This document shows, piece by piece, positions 35,041 to 43,764 of a DNA stretch of 64,000 nucleotides. Under the pieces are notes generated by a model that had not been told where the DNA came from, did no database searches, and saw only the letters and a program-made list of their open reading frames with translations. Position numbers and translations under genes: made by a program. How positions within the stretch are numbered: position 1 is the stretch's first letter; each line of letters opens with the position of its first letter. Origin of the DNA: Sphingomonas sp. 67-36 (lineage in GTDB: Bacteria > Pseudomonadota > Alphaproteobacteria > Sphingomonadales > Sphingomonadaceae). The stretch is from NCBI GenBank assembly GCA_001897375.1, contig MKSU01000017.1:110147-174146 (forward strand). Direction: 5' to 3'.

Positions 35041-35865
35041 ATGCGCGACGAGATCGAGGAGATCGAGATCGAGCTGCTGCTCGACGCGCTCTATCGCCGC
35101 TACCATTACGACTTCCGCAACTATGCGCGCACCTCGATCCGGCGCCGGCTGCGGCAGGCGCGCGAGCAGATGGGGCTGCGCAGCTTCTCGGCGATGCAGG
35201 AGGCGCTGCTGCACGATCCGGCGATGCTGGGCGCGCTGCTCGGCTATCTCACCGTGCAGGTCAGCGAGATGTTCCGCGACCCGCTCTATTTCCGCGCGAT
35301 CCGCGAGAAGGTGATCCCGCGCCTGCGCACCTATCCCTCGCTGCGCGTTTGGATCGCGGGGTGCAGCAGCGGGGAGGAGCTGTATTCGTTCGTCATCCTG
35401 TTCCGCGAGGAGGGGCTGGAGGAACGCACCCTGTTCTACGCCACCGACATCAACCCCGATGCGCTGAAGACCGCCGCCACCGGCATCTATCCGCTCGACC
35501 GGATCAAGGCCTTCACCGAGAACCACCAGCGGTCCGGCGGCAAATCCTCGCTCTCCGACTATTACAGCACCGCTTATGGCGGCGCGGCGTTCGACAAGAG
35601 CCTGCGCAACCGCGTCGTCTTCTCCGACCACAGCCTCGTCACCGACGCGGTGTTCGCCGAGATGCACCTGATCTCGTGCCGCAACGTGCTGATCTATTTC
35701 GACCGGGCGCTGCAGGACCGCGCGATCGGGCTGTTCCGCGATTCGCTGGTACGCGGCGGATTCCTCGGGCTGGGGGGCAAGGAGAGTCTGCGCTTCTCCA
35801 GTCATGCGCGCTCGTTCGGCGATTTCGTGCGCGAGGAGAAGATCTACCAGAGGCGCGAGCCGTGA
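35041..35865 (+). CDS. CheR-type methyltransferase, stand-alone
   Basis: 274 residues. The N-terminal helical CheR domain (RRYHYDFRNYARTSIRRRL) is followed by the methyltransferase core with VSEMFRDP, the SAM-binding WIAGCSSGEELYS (the usual 'ACSTGEE.YS') and FYATDIN, then SCRNVLIYF. It methylates glutamates of receptor-like proteins in chemotaxis systems. Here no chemoreceptor gene is present; similar CheR/CheB pairs accompany CHASE3/GAF hybrid kinases in stress or regulatory pathways. Starts 11 bp after the hybrid kinase and overlaps cheB by four bases. Confidence 0.92.
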   Translation: MRDEIEEIEIELLLDALYRRYHYDFRNYARTSIRRRLRQAREQMGLRSFSAMQEALLHDPAMLGALLGYLTVQVSEMFRDPLYFRAIREKVIPRLRTYPSLRVWIAGCSSGEELYSFVILFREEGLEERTLFYATDINPDALKTAATGIYPLDRIKAFTENHQRSGGKSSLSDYYSTAYGGAAFDKSLRNRVVFSDHSLVTDAVFAEMHLISCRNVLIYFDRALQDRAIGLFRDSLVRGGFLGLGGKESLRFSSHARSFGDFVREEKIYQRREP

Positions 35866-36437
35866 GCGCGGGCCCGATCGAGGCCGTGGCGATCGGCGCG
35901 TCGGCTGGCGCAGTGGAGGCGCTGTCGGCGATCCTGCCGCGCCTGCCGGCGGATTATCCGTTGCCGGTGCTGGTCGTCGTCCATGTGCCCGCCGATCGGC
36001 GCAGCGTGCTCGCCACGCTGTTCCAGTCGAAATGCCGCATCGCGGTGCGCGAGGCGGAGGACAAGGAGCCGGTCGTCCCCGGCACGGTCTATTTCGCGCC
36101 GCCCGACTATCACCTTCAGGTGGAGGCGGACCGCACGCTGTCGCTGTCGGCCGACGATCCGGTGCTGTATTCGCGCCCGTCGATCGACGTGCTGTTCGAA
36201 AGCGCCGCCGACGCTTATGGCGCCGCGCTCGCCGGGGTGGTGCTGACCGGCGCCAATCAGGACGGCGCGCGCGGGCTGGCGGCGGTGGCGGAAGCGGGCG
36301 GGATCGCGCTGGTCGAGGAGCCGGCGACAGCCAGCGCGTCGATCATGCCGGCGGCGGCGCTCGAGGCTTGCCCTGCCGCGCGGGCGCTGTCGCTTGACGC
36401 CATCGCGGCCTGTTTGCTTGATCTGGGAGAGGTATGA
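35862..36437 (+). CDS. CheB-type methylesterase catalytic domain, no receiver
   Basis: 191 residues beginning at a GTG (35862) that overlaps the cheR stop (GTGA). Catalytic triad: serine in IGASAGAVEAL, histidine in VVHVPADR, aspartate in LTGANQDGARGL. The glutamine in the last motif replaces the more usual 'LTGMG.DG' residue but leaves the aspartate. It has no N-terminal receiver domain, unlike chemotaxis CheB, so control must come from elsewhere, perhaps the adjacent kinases. Its stop overlaps the next gene's ATG (36434-36437). Confidence 0.9.
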   Translation: MSAGPIEAVAIGASAGAVEALSAILPRLPADYPLPVLVVVHVPADRRSVLATLFQSKCRIAVREAEDKEPVVPGTVYFAPPDYHLQVEADRTLSLSADDPVLYSRPSIDVLFESAADAYGAALAGVVLTGANQDGARGLAAVAEAGGIALVEEPATASASIMPAAALEACPAARALSLDAIAACLLDLGEV

Positions 36438-37615
36438 AAGCGGTTATGGAGCAGGTCCACTTTCTCCTGGTCGACGATCTGGAGGGCAATCTCCTGTCGC
36501 TGGAGGCGCTGCTGCGGCGCGACGGCCTCGTCGTGCTGAAGGCGCGGTCGGGCGAGGAGGCGCTGGAGCTGCTGCTGCGCCACGACGTCGCGCTGGCGCT
36601 GCTCGACGTGCAGATGCCGGGGATGGACGGGTTCGAGCTGGCGGAGTTCATGCGCGGCAACGAGCGCACGCGCCATATCCCGATCATCTTCGTGACGGCT
36701 GGCAGCGCGGACCGCCAGCGCCGCTTCCGCGGCTATGAGACGGGCGCGGTGGACTTCATCCAGAAGCCGATCGAGCCGGACATCCTGCGCAGCAAGGCCA
36801 ATGTGTTCTTCGATCTCCACCGCCAGCGCCAGCAGCTCGCCGCGCAACGCGACGAACTGGAGGCGGCGACCCGTGCGCTGCGTGACGCGGATCGGCACAA
36901 GGACGAGTTCCTCGCGATGCTCGGGCACGAGTTGCGCAACCCGGTGGCGGCGCTCGGCGGCGGCCTGCACCTGCTCGAACGGCGCGGCGGCGGCGAACGG
37001 GCCGAGGCGATCCGCGCGCAGATGGCGCGGCAGCTCTCCCACCTCTCGCGACTGGTTGAGGACCTGCTCGACATATCGCGGGTCAGCGAGGGCAAGCTCT
37101 CGCTCAAGCGTGAGCGCATCGAGCTGAAGGAAGTGCTGCGTTCGGCGGTGGAGGCGAACCGGCCGCATCTGGAGGCGGGCGGCCATGTCTTCGTCGAGCA
37201 GCTTCCGGCCGCGCCGGTGTGGCTGGACGCGGATCATACCCGGTTGGCGCAGGTGATCGGCAACCTGCTCAACAACGCCGCCAAATACACGCCCGCCGGC
37301 GGCCGGGTGTCGCTCACCGCACGGCAGGTGGCGGGGGATGCGGAGATCGTCGTCGCCGACACCGGCATCGGCATCCCGCAGGAGATGCAGGCGCGTATCT
37401 TCCAGATCTTCGCGCAGGTGGAGGATCACCGCACCCGCGCGCAGGGTGGGCTGGGCATCGGGCTGGCGCTGGTCAAGCAGCTCGTCGCGCTGCACGGCGG
37501 CACAATCACGGTGGAAAGCGGCGGACCGGGCGAGGGCAGCAGCTTCACGGTGCGGATTCCGCTCGCCGCCGGCGCCTCGGGCGGCGTCGATACGGGGGTC
37601 GAACGGGTCGATTGA
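36434..37615 (+). CDS. Histidine kinase with N-terminal receiver domain (REC-HisKA-HATPase)
   Basis: 393 residues. A receiver domain (residues 8-125; aspartate in LALLDVQMPGMDG, lysine in IQKPIEP) is followed by HisKA (FLAMLGHELRNPVAAL, about residue 160) and HATPase (QVIGNLLNNAAKYT, DTGIGIPQ, GGLGIGLALVKQ). No membrane segment, so cytoplasmic. Receiver-first kinases usually act as intermediate relays, here probably downstream of the hybrid kinase at 31589. Overlaps cheB by four bases. Confidence 0.92.
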   Translation: MKAVMEQVHFLLVDDLEGNLLSLEALLRRDGLVVLKARSGEEALELLLRHDVALALLDVQMPGMDGFELAEFMRGNERTRHIPIIFVTAGSADRQRRFRGYETGAVDFIQKPIEPDILRSKANVFFDLHRQRQQLAAQRDELEAATRALRDADRHKDEFLAMLGHELRNPVAALGGGLHLLERRGGGERAEAIRAQMARQLSHLSRLVEDLLDISRVSEGKLSLKRERIELKEVLRSAVEANRPHLEAGGHVFVEQLPAAPVWLDADHTRLAQVIGNLLNNAAKYTPAGGRVSLTARQVAGDAEIVVADTGIGIPQEMQARIFQIFAQVEDHRTRAQGGLGIGLALVKQLVALHGGTITVESGGPGEGSSFTVRIPLAAGASGGVDTGVERVD

Positions 37616-37642
37616 TCGCCGACGACCTGCTAGGATGACGCC

Positions 37643-38242
37643 ATGACCGCGGCGGGCATCCTTGGGCTGGCGGCAAGCGTCAGCCTCTTGAGCGGATGGC
37701 GGCTTTACATCTGTGTCTTCGTCACCGGGCTGGCGATGCACTTCGGCTGGATCGCAATGCCGGCGCACCTCCATGCGCTCGATGTGCTGGCGAACCCGTG
37801 GGTGATCGCGGTCGCGGGCGTCGGCGCGGCGGCCGAATTCCTCGCCGACAAGGTGATGTGGATCGACAGCGCATGGGACGCGGTCCACACTCTGATCCGG
37901 CCGATCGGCGGCGCGCTGCTCGCGCTCGCCATCGTCGATCCCGCCGATCCCAAATGGCAGGTGATCGCGCTGCTGCTCGGCGGCGGCGCTGCGATGCTGA
38001 CGCACGGCGCCAAGGCCGGCACGCGCGCGCTCGCCAACGCCAGCCCGGAGCCGGTGTCGAACGCGGTGCTGTCGACCGGCGGGGACATCGCGACGACCGG
38101 GCTGCTGCTCGCCGCCTTCGCCAGCCCGTGGGCGGCGGCGGTGGTCGCCATCCTCGTGCTCGGCGTGGCGATCGCCGTGCTGGTGCTGCTGCGCGGCCTC
38201 TATCGCCGGATCGCGCGGAAGAAGAAACCGGCCGCGCCCTGA
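37643..38242 (+). CDS. DUF4126 membrane protein
   Basis: 199 residues with about five hydrophobic helices and a basic end (RRIARKKKPAAP). The N-terminal GLAASVSLLSGWRLYICVFVTG and DKVMWIDSAWDAVHTLIRP fit DUF4126. Family function unknown. It follows the kinase gene by 27 bp on the same strand and is convergent with the FAS1/MaoC-like gene (3 bp gap). Confidence 0.85.
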   Translation: MTAAGILGLAASVSLLSGWRLYICVFVTGLAMHFGWIAMPAHLHALDVLANPWVIAVAGVGAAAEFLADKVMWIDSAWDAVHTLIRPIGGALLALAIVDPADPKWQVIALLLGGGAAMLTHGAKAGTRALANASPEPVSNAVLSTGGDIATTGLLLAAFASPWAAAVVAILVLGVAIAVLVLLRGLYRRIARKKKPAAP

Positions 38243-38245
38243 GGG

Positions 38246-39097
38246 TCAGCGCTCGCCGCGCGCCTGCATCACCCGCCGGCCGTCGGCGGCGAAGGCGCCC
38301 AGCTCGATCGCCTGCCCGTCCGCCTTCATCGCGAGGTGCAGCGTCTCGCCGACGATCGCGGGGGAGACGCCGCGGAAGGAGAAGGTGCGCAGCGCATGAT
38401 CCCCCAGTTCGCGCCGCGCCAGCTCCAGCAGCAGCGTCGCGGTGAGCGGGGCGTGGACGACCAGCCCGCGGTAGCCTTCTTTCGTCGTGGCATAGGGCAG
38501 GTCGTAGTGGATGCGATGGCTGTTGAAGGTGAGCGCGGAATAGCGGAACAGCAGCGGCGGTGTGGGTGCGAGCGTGCGCACCGTAGCCCATGCCCCGGTG
38601 TCGAAATTGCCGGGGCCGGGCGGGGGCGGCGACGGCGGAGCGTCGGGCGGCGAGGCCTCGCGATAGACCACGGACTGCACCTCGCGCACCGCCAGTTCGT
38701 CCGCGGCCAGCACGTCATGCGCCACGTCGATGAAGACGAGCGCGCCGGAGCTGCCTTGTTTCTGCGTCACCGAAAGGATGCGCGAGCGTCGCTCGACCAC
38801 ATCGCCAAGGCGCAGCGGGCGGAGGAATTCCATCCGGCTCGACGCCCACATGCGGCGCGGCAGCGGGACGGGCGGCAGGAAGCTGCGCGGGCCGAGATCG
38901 CGGCGCGGGTGGCCGTCCGCGCCCAGCATCGCTGTCGGCGCGTCGGGCAGGCACAGGCACCAGTGGAAGCCGGCCGGAGCGGTGCCGTCGAGCGGCGCCG
39001 CGCGGTCAAGCGTCGCGCACCAGCGCGCGACCGCGCCGGGATCGACTCGGTCGCTATGCGTCTCGGTGCGTCCGGTCCAGGCGCTCCAGTCGTCCAT
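38246..39097 (-). CDS. FAS1-like / MaoC-type enoyl-CoA hydratase (mesaconyl-C4-CoA hydratase-like)
   Basis: About 283 residues of double hot-dog type. The N-terminal FAS1-like dehydratase half (PRRMWASSRMEFLRPLRLGD) is followed by a C-terminal MaoC-like half (RYSALTFNSHRIHYDLPYA, the catalytic 'N.HRIHYD' type motif). The family hydrates short branched or dicarboxylic enoyl-CoA thioesters. I chose the ATG at 39097 (MDDWSAWTG); the frame is open upstream to 39184 but that part is not conserved-looking. Last gene of the beta-oxidation cassette. Confidence 0.85.
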   Translation of the reverse strand: MDDWSAWTGRTETHSDRVDPGAVARWCATLDRAAPLDGTAPAGFHWCLCLPDAPTAMLGADGHPRRDLGPRSFLPPVPLPRRMWASSRMEFLRPLRLGDVVERRSRILSVTQKQGSSGALVFIDVAHDVLAADELAVREVQSVVYREASPPDAPPSPPPPGPGNFDTGAWATVRTLAPTPPLLFRYSALTFNSHRIHYDLPYATTKEGYRGLVVHAPLTATLLLELARRELGDHALRTFSFRGVSPAIVGETLHLAMKADGQAIELGAFAADGRRVMQARGER

Positions 39098-39116
39098 TCT
39101 CGCTCTCCCTGCGCGC

Positions 39117-40349
39117 TCAGGCGGCGCGTTCGAACACCGCCGCGATGCCCTGTCCGCCGCCAATGCACATCGTCTCGATGCCATAGCGCCCGCCGCGCCG
39201 TTGCAGCTCGCGGGTTAGGTTGGCAAGGATGCGCCCGCCGGTCGCGCCGATCGGATGGCCGAGCGAGATGCCTGAGCCGTTGACGTTGAGGATTTCGTTG
39301 CGGCTGTCGTCGGCGCTCCAGCCCCAGCCCTTGAGGCAGGCGAGCACCTGCGGCGCGAACGCCTCGTTCAGCTCCACGAGGTCGATGTCGCTCCAGCCGA
39401 GCCCGTTGCGTGCGAACAGCCGCTCGACCGCCGGCACCGGGCCGATCCCCATCCGCGCCGGATCGCAACCCGCCGATGCCGCGCTGTGGAACCAGGCGAT
39501 CGGCTCCAGCCCCAGCTCCTCCAGTTTGTCCTCGGCAACGATGAGGCAGGCGGCGGCGGCGTCGTTCTGCTGGCTGGCGTTGCCGGCGGTGACGATCGCG
39601 CCGGGGATGGTCTTGCCGTCGATCGCCTTCAGCGCGCCCAATGTCTCCATGCTGGCGTCGGCGCGATAGCCCTCGTCATGCGCGAAGATCACCGGATCGC
39701 CCTTGCGCTGCGGCACGGGGACGGGAACCAGTTCGTCGTCGAACAGCCCGTTCTTCCACGCGGCGGCGGCGCGCTGGTGCGAGCGGACGGCATAAGCGTC
39801 GGCCTGCTCGCGGGAGATGCCGTAGTCGCGCGCGAGATTCTCCGCCGTCTCGATCATGCCGGTGATGACGCCGAACCGCTCGACCGGCTGCGACATGACG
39901 CGGCCGCGCGTCAGCCGGTCGTGGAGCATCAGCCCGCCCGCGCGCGTGCCGCGCCGGCCCTCGACGGTGTAATATTCGACGTTCGACATGCTCTCGACGC
40001 CGCCCGCGACCACCACGTCGCTCATCCCGGTCTGCACCATCAGCGCGGCGTTGACGACCGCCTGCAGCCCGGATCCGCAGCGCCGGTCGACCTGATAGCC
40101 CGGCACCTCGATCGGCAGGCCGGCGGCGAGCCACGCCCAATGGCCGATCGCCGGCGCCTCGCCGTTGCCGTAGCCTTGGCTGAACACCACGTCGTCGACC
40201 CGTGCCGGATCGATCTTCGTCCGCTCGATCAGCGCCTTCAGCACCACCGCGCCGAGCTGGCCGGCGTTCATCGCGGCGAGGCTGCCGCCGAACTTGCCGA
40301 CGGCGGTGCGGATCGGGGCGACGATGGCGGCGCGGCGCAAGCTGGTCAT
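39117..40349 (-). CDS. Acetyl-CoA acyltransferase (thiolase)
   Basis: 410-residue thiolase. The nucleophile cysteine is in DRRCGSGLQAV (about residue 90), followed by NEAFAPQ, the catalytic histidine in GHPIGATGGR and the second cysteine in MCIGGGQG. It cleaves 3-ketoacyl-CoA, the final step of the cassette. Its ATG overlaps the CoA-transferase stop by four bases (40346-40349). Confidence 0.95.
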   Translation of the reverse strand: MTSLRRAAIVAPIRTAVGKFGGSLAAMNAGQLGAVVLKALIERTKIDPARVDDVVFSQGYGNGEAPAIGHWAWLAAGLPIEVPGYQVDRRCGSGLQAVVNAALMVQTGMSDVVVAGGVESMSNVEYYTVEGRRGTRAGGLMLHDRLTRGRVMSQPVERFGVITGMIETAENLARDYGISREQADAYAVRSHQRAAAAWKNGLFDDELVPVPVPQRKGDPVIFAHDEGYRADASMETLGALKAIDGKTIPGAIVTAGNASQQNDAAAACLIVAEDKLEELGLEPIAWFHSAASAGCDPARMGIGPVPAVERLFARNGLGWSDIDLVELNEAFAPQVLACLKGWGWSADDSRNEILNVNGSGISLGHPIGATGGRILANLTRELQRRGGRYGIETMCIGGGQGIAAVFERAA

Positions 40350-41545
40350 TGGGCAATTCCTACGATGCGGGAGTCGATGAGGCGGGCGATTTCGCCCGAG
40401 GAGAGCGACAGGCGCTCGGCGAGCACCTGCTCGCTATGCTCGCCGTTGCGCGGCGCGGGGCGCGGTGGCTGGCGGTCGAGCTGCGGCACGGTGGCGAAGG
40501 CGCCGGCGGCGGGATAGGCGAAGCCGCTGGGGTTCTCCGCCGCGCCGAAGATCGGATTGTCCGCGACCAGCGCGGGATCGCGCACCGCCTCGGACATATT
40601 GCGATAGGCGGAATGGACCACCCCGCCCGCATCGAACGCGCTGGCGAGGTCGGCGTGCGCGCGGGCGGCGATCGCCTGCTCGAACAGCGGGAACAAAGCG
40701 TCGCGATGCGTGAAGCGCAGCCCGTCGTCCTTCGCGAACGACACGCCGAGCCGCGTTTCCACCGCCGCCACCGCCGCGCCGAGGCCGAGCGCGGCGACGA
40801 GGTTGCTCCACTGGCGCGGTGTCACAACGACGATCATCGTCCGCACGCCGTCGGCTGTCACGAAATCGCGCCCGAACAGGCCGTACACGGTGTTGCCGAG
40901 CCGGGGGCGATCATGCCCCTCGTACAGCACCTCCGCCATGCTGCCGAGATTGGCGACCGTGCCGATCGCCACGTCGGAGAGCGGGATGCGCACCTCGCTG
41001 CCTTCGCCGGTCTCCGCGCGGCGGCGCAACGCGGCGAGCAGCGCGAAGGAAGCATAAGCGCCGCTCAGCAGATCCCACGCCGGCAGCACATGGTTGACCG
41101 GCTCCGGCCCCGCGCCGGTGAGCATCGGATAGCCGACCGCATTGTTGACCGTATAGTCGAGCGCCGGCGAGCCGTCCGCCCAGCCCATCACGCGCACGGT
41201 GACGAGATCGGCGCGCCCCTCGGCCAGCACGTCATGCGCCATGAAACCCTTGGCGGGGAAATTGGTGATGACCTGCCCCGTCGCACGTACCAGCGCCTGC
41301 AACAGCTCCCGCCCCTCCGGCCGGGAAAGATCGAGCGCGACCGATTTCTTCGCCCGGTTGAGGTTCTCCCAATAGAGCGAATCGTTGTTGGCGGTGACCG
41401 GCCAGCGATGAAAATCCGGCCCGCCGCCGATCTGGTCGACACGGATCACCTCCGCGCCCATCTGCGCGCAATAGAGGCCGGCGGTGGGCGAGGCGACGAA
41501 CGAAGATGCCTCGATCACCGACAGGCCGGAAAGCAGGTCGTACAC
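40346..41545 (-). CDS. Class III (CaiB/BaiF) CoA-transferase
   Basis: 399 residues. Begins LSGLSVIEASSFVASPTAGLYCAQMGAEVIRVD, the CaiB/BaiF N-terminus (only partly quoted motifs: IEASSFVASP, AEVIRVDQ). The conserved catalytic aspartate is in PAWDLLSGAYA. It moves CoA from one thioester to a free acid and so can activate the pathway substrate without ATP; no acyl-CoA ligase is in the cluster. It starts 6 bp after the acyl-CoA dehydrogenase stop. Confidence 0.93.
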   Translation of the reverse strand: MYDLLSGLSVIEASSFVASPTAGLYCAQMGAEVIRVDQIGGGPDFHRWPVTANNDSLYWENLNRAKKSVALDLSRPEGRELLQALVRATGQVITNFPAKGFMAHDVLAEGRADLVTVRVMGWADGSPALDYTVNNAVGYPMLTGAGPEPVNHVLPAWDLLSGAYASFALLAALRRRAETGEGSEVRIPLSDVAIGTVANLGSMAEVLYEGHDRPRLGNTVYGLFGRDFVTADGVRTMIVVVTPRQWSNLVAALGLGAAVAAVETRLGVSFAKDDGLRFTHRDALFPLFEQAIAARAHADLASAFDAGGVVHSAYRNMSEAVRDPALVADNPIFGAAENPSGFAYPAAGAFATVPQLDRQPPRPAPRNGEHSEQVLAERLSLSSGEIARLIDSRIVGIAQ

Positions 41546-41551
41546 GGCTGC

Positions 41552-42733
41552 TCAGTCCCGCAGGCCGGCGTTGAACTCGCGCAGCATGTGCTTGGCGATC
41601 TGAAGCTGGAGGATCTGCGTGGTGCCTTCATAGATGCGGTAGATGCGCGCGTCGCGGAAGAAGCGCTCCGCGTCATATTCGGCCAGATAGCCCGCCCCGC
41701 CATAGACCTGCACGCAGCGATCCACCACGCGGCCGCACATCTCGCTGGCGAACACCTTGAACGCGGCGGCCTTGCGCAGCACGTTCTCGCCCGCGTCGGC
41801 GCGGCGCGTCACGTCCGCCATCATCGTCTCGGCGGCGTAGATCTCGATCTCGCTGTCGGCGAGCATCTGCTGGATAAGCTGGAAATTGGCGATCGGCTCG
41901 CCGAACGCCTTGCGCTCGGTGGCGTAGCGGATCGCGCTGTCGAGCGCGCGCCGGGCATAGGCCGTCGCCGCCGCGCCGACCGACATGCGGCCGTTGTCGA
42001 GGCTCATCATCGCATAGACGAAGCCCTTGCCCAGCTCGCCGCCGAGCAGCGCATCGTCGGGGATGCGCACGTCCTCCATGATGATGTCGGCGATATGGCT
42101 GCCGGACTGGCCCATCTTCTTGTCCGACTTGCCGACCGACACGCCCGGCGCGTCCATCGGCACGATGAAGGCGGAGACGTGCGCGTTCTTCGGCAGATTC
42201 TCCTTCGACGTGCGCGCCATGATCAGCGCGACCTTCGCGAAGGGGGCGTTGGTGATGTAGCGCTTGGTGCCGTTGAGCACCCAGCCGTCGCCGGTCTTGA
42301 CGGCACTGGTCTGGAGGCCGGCGGAATCCGATCCCGATCCCGGCTCGGTCAGCCCGAAGGCGGCGATCTCGCCCGCCGCGACGCGCGGCAGCCATTCGGC
42401 CTTCTGCGCCGCCGTGCCGCCGTTCTTCAGGCCTGAGCAGAACATGCCGATGTTGATCGAGATGATCGAGCGGAACGCCGGCATGGCGTAGCTCAGCGCA
42501 TGGATCGTCCGCACATATTGGCTGACGTTCATCCCCGCGCCGCCATATTCCTCCGGCATGGTGAGGCCGAACAGCCCCATCTCGCGCATCTCGCCCAGGA
42601 TGTCGGCGGGAATCTCGTCGGTCTCGATGATCTCGCGCTCGGCCGGGATCAATCGCTCGCGCACATAGCGGCGAAGCTGGTCGAGGAACTGCTCGAAGAC
42701 GTCGGCGTCCATGCCGGGGTTGGCGTTGCTCAT
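41552..42733 (-). CDS. Acyl-CoA dehydrogenase
   Basis: 393 residues. Family motifs: FGLTEPGSGSDSAGL (FAD/substrate site), NGTKRYITNAP, and the C-terminal YGGAGYLAEYDAERFFRDAR followed by IYEGTTQI. It oxidises an acyl-CoA to the enoyl-CoA. Start is the ATG at 42733 (MSNANPGMDAD), 11 bp after the SDR stop; the open frame to 42757 would overlap the SDR gene. Confidence 0.94.
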   Translation of the reverse strand: MSNANPGMDADVFEQFLDQLRRYVRERLIPAEREIIETDEIPADILGEMREMGLFGLTMPEEYGGAGMNVSQYVRTIHALSYAMPAFRSIISINIGMFCSGLKNGGTAAQKAEWLPRVAAGEIAAFGLTEPGSGSDSAGLQTSAVKTGDGWVLNGTKRYITNAPFAKVALIMARTSKENLPKNAHVSAFIVPMDAPGVSVGKSDKKMGQSGSHIADIIMEDVRIPDDALLGGELGKGFVYAMMSLDNGRMSVGAAATAYARRALDSAIRYATERKAFGEPIANFQLIQQMLADSEIEIYAAETMMADVTRRADAGENVLRKAAAFKVFASEMCGRVVDRCVQVYGGAGYLAEYDAERFFRDARIYRIYEGTTQILQLQIAKHMLREFNAGLRD

Positions 42734-42743
42734 GGGCGTTTCC

Positions 42744-43676
42744 TCAGACCGGATCATAGGGGAAGACGTGCGCCGAAACCTCGTCGGCGCGCGCGAACGA
42801 CGGGCGGAAGGCGGGGATCAGCTCGTCGGCGATCGCCTCCGCCGTCCAGCCCTCGACCTTCACCATCGAGCGGATCGGGCGCGGCTTGGAGAACAGCAAT
42901 ATCTCGTTGCGGCGCACCGCGAATATCTGGTTGGTCACGTCCGCCGAGCGATCCGACGCGAGATAGGCGACGAGCGGCGCGATCTTGTCCGCGCTCATCG
43001 ATTGCAGCCGCTCGACGCGCCGCTGCTGCTCGGGCGTGTCGGCGGGGATCGAGGCGGTCATGCGGCTCCAGGCGAAGGGCGCGATGCAGTTCGAGCGCAC
43101 GCCGACCCGCGCCATGTCCAGCGCGATCGACTGCGACATCGCGGCCAGCCCCAGCTTGGCGGCGGAATAATTGGCCTGCCCCAGATTGCCGATCAGGCCG
43201 CTGGTCGAGGTGAAGTGGATGAAGCTGCCGGATTGCTGCTCGCGGAAATAGGGCGTCGCCGCCTTCGACACGTTGAACGCGCCGGTGAGGTTGACGTCGA
43301 TGACGCTCGTCCAGTCCTCATAGCTCATCTTGTGCCAGATCGTGTCGCGCAGGATGCCGGCGTTGTTCACTACCGCGTCGATCCGCCCGAAGCGTTGCAC
43401 CGCATCCTCGATGATCGAGGCCGCTGCCTTGGGATCGGCGACATTGGCGAGATTGGCATAGGCCTTGCCGCCCGTCGCGACGATATCGGCCACCGTCGTC
43501 TCCGCCGGCCCGGCGTCGCCGCCGTCGCCGGCCTGCGCCACGCCCGGATCGTTGACCACCACCGCGGCGCCCTCGCGCGCGCAGAGCAAGGCGATCTCGC
43601 GGCCGATCCCCCGGCCCGCACCCGTGATCGCGACGACTTTTCCCTCAAGGATCCGGCTCACCGCACTCTCCCGCAT
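42744..43676 (-). CDS. SDR-family 3-hydroxyacyl-CoA dehydrogenase-like
   Basis: 310-residue short-chain dehydrogenase with GAGRGIG for NAD(P) binding (about residues 19-25) and the catalytic YSAAK (NYSAAKLGL). The C-terminal extension of about 50 residues (MVKVEGWTAEAIADELIPAF) is typical of MFE-2-like hydroxyacyl-CoA SDRs. First gene of the minus-strand cassette, divergent from the IclR regulator with an 88-bp gap. Confidence 0.9.
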   Translation of the reverse strand: MRESAVSRILEGKVVAITGAGRGIGREIALLCAREGAAVVVNDPGVAQAGDGGDAGPAETTVADIVATGGKAYANLANVADPKAAASIIEDAVQRFGRIDAVVNNAGILRDTIWHKMSYEDWTSVIDVNLTGAFNVSKAATPYFREQQSGSFIHFTSTSGLIGNLGQANYSAAKLGLAAMSQSIALDMARVGVRSNCIAPFAWSRMTASIPADTPEQQRRVERLQSMSADKIAPLVAYLASDRSADVTNQIFAVRRNEILLFSKPRPIRSMVKVEGWTAEAIADELIPAFRPSFARADEVSAHVFPYDPV

Positions 43677-43715
43677 GATTCGTTGATGCGGCCGATAGAC
43701 CTTTTGTCGGAGCCG

Positions 43716-43738
43716 TTCAACATTGAGAATTGAAATTC
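43716..43738. promoter_or_regulatory. Candidate operator between SDR and IclR genes
   Basis: The divergent intergenic region is AT-rich and holds TTCAA, nine bases, TTGAA (43716-43734), overlapping GAAT-N4-ATTC (43727-43738). IclR proteins bind palindromes in such divergent gaps, so this is a candidate binding site for the neighbouring regulator. Evidence is symmetry and position only. Confidence 0.35.
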
Positions 43739-43764
43739 ACGATATTGAAAACTACACGGAGGCG

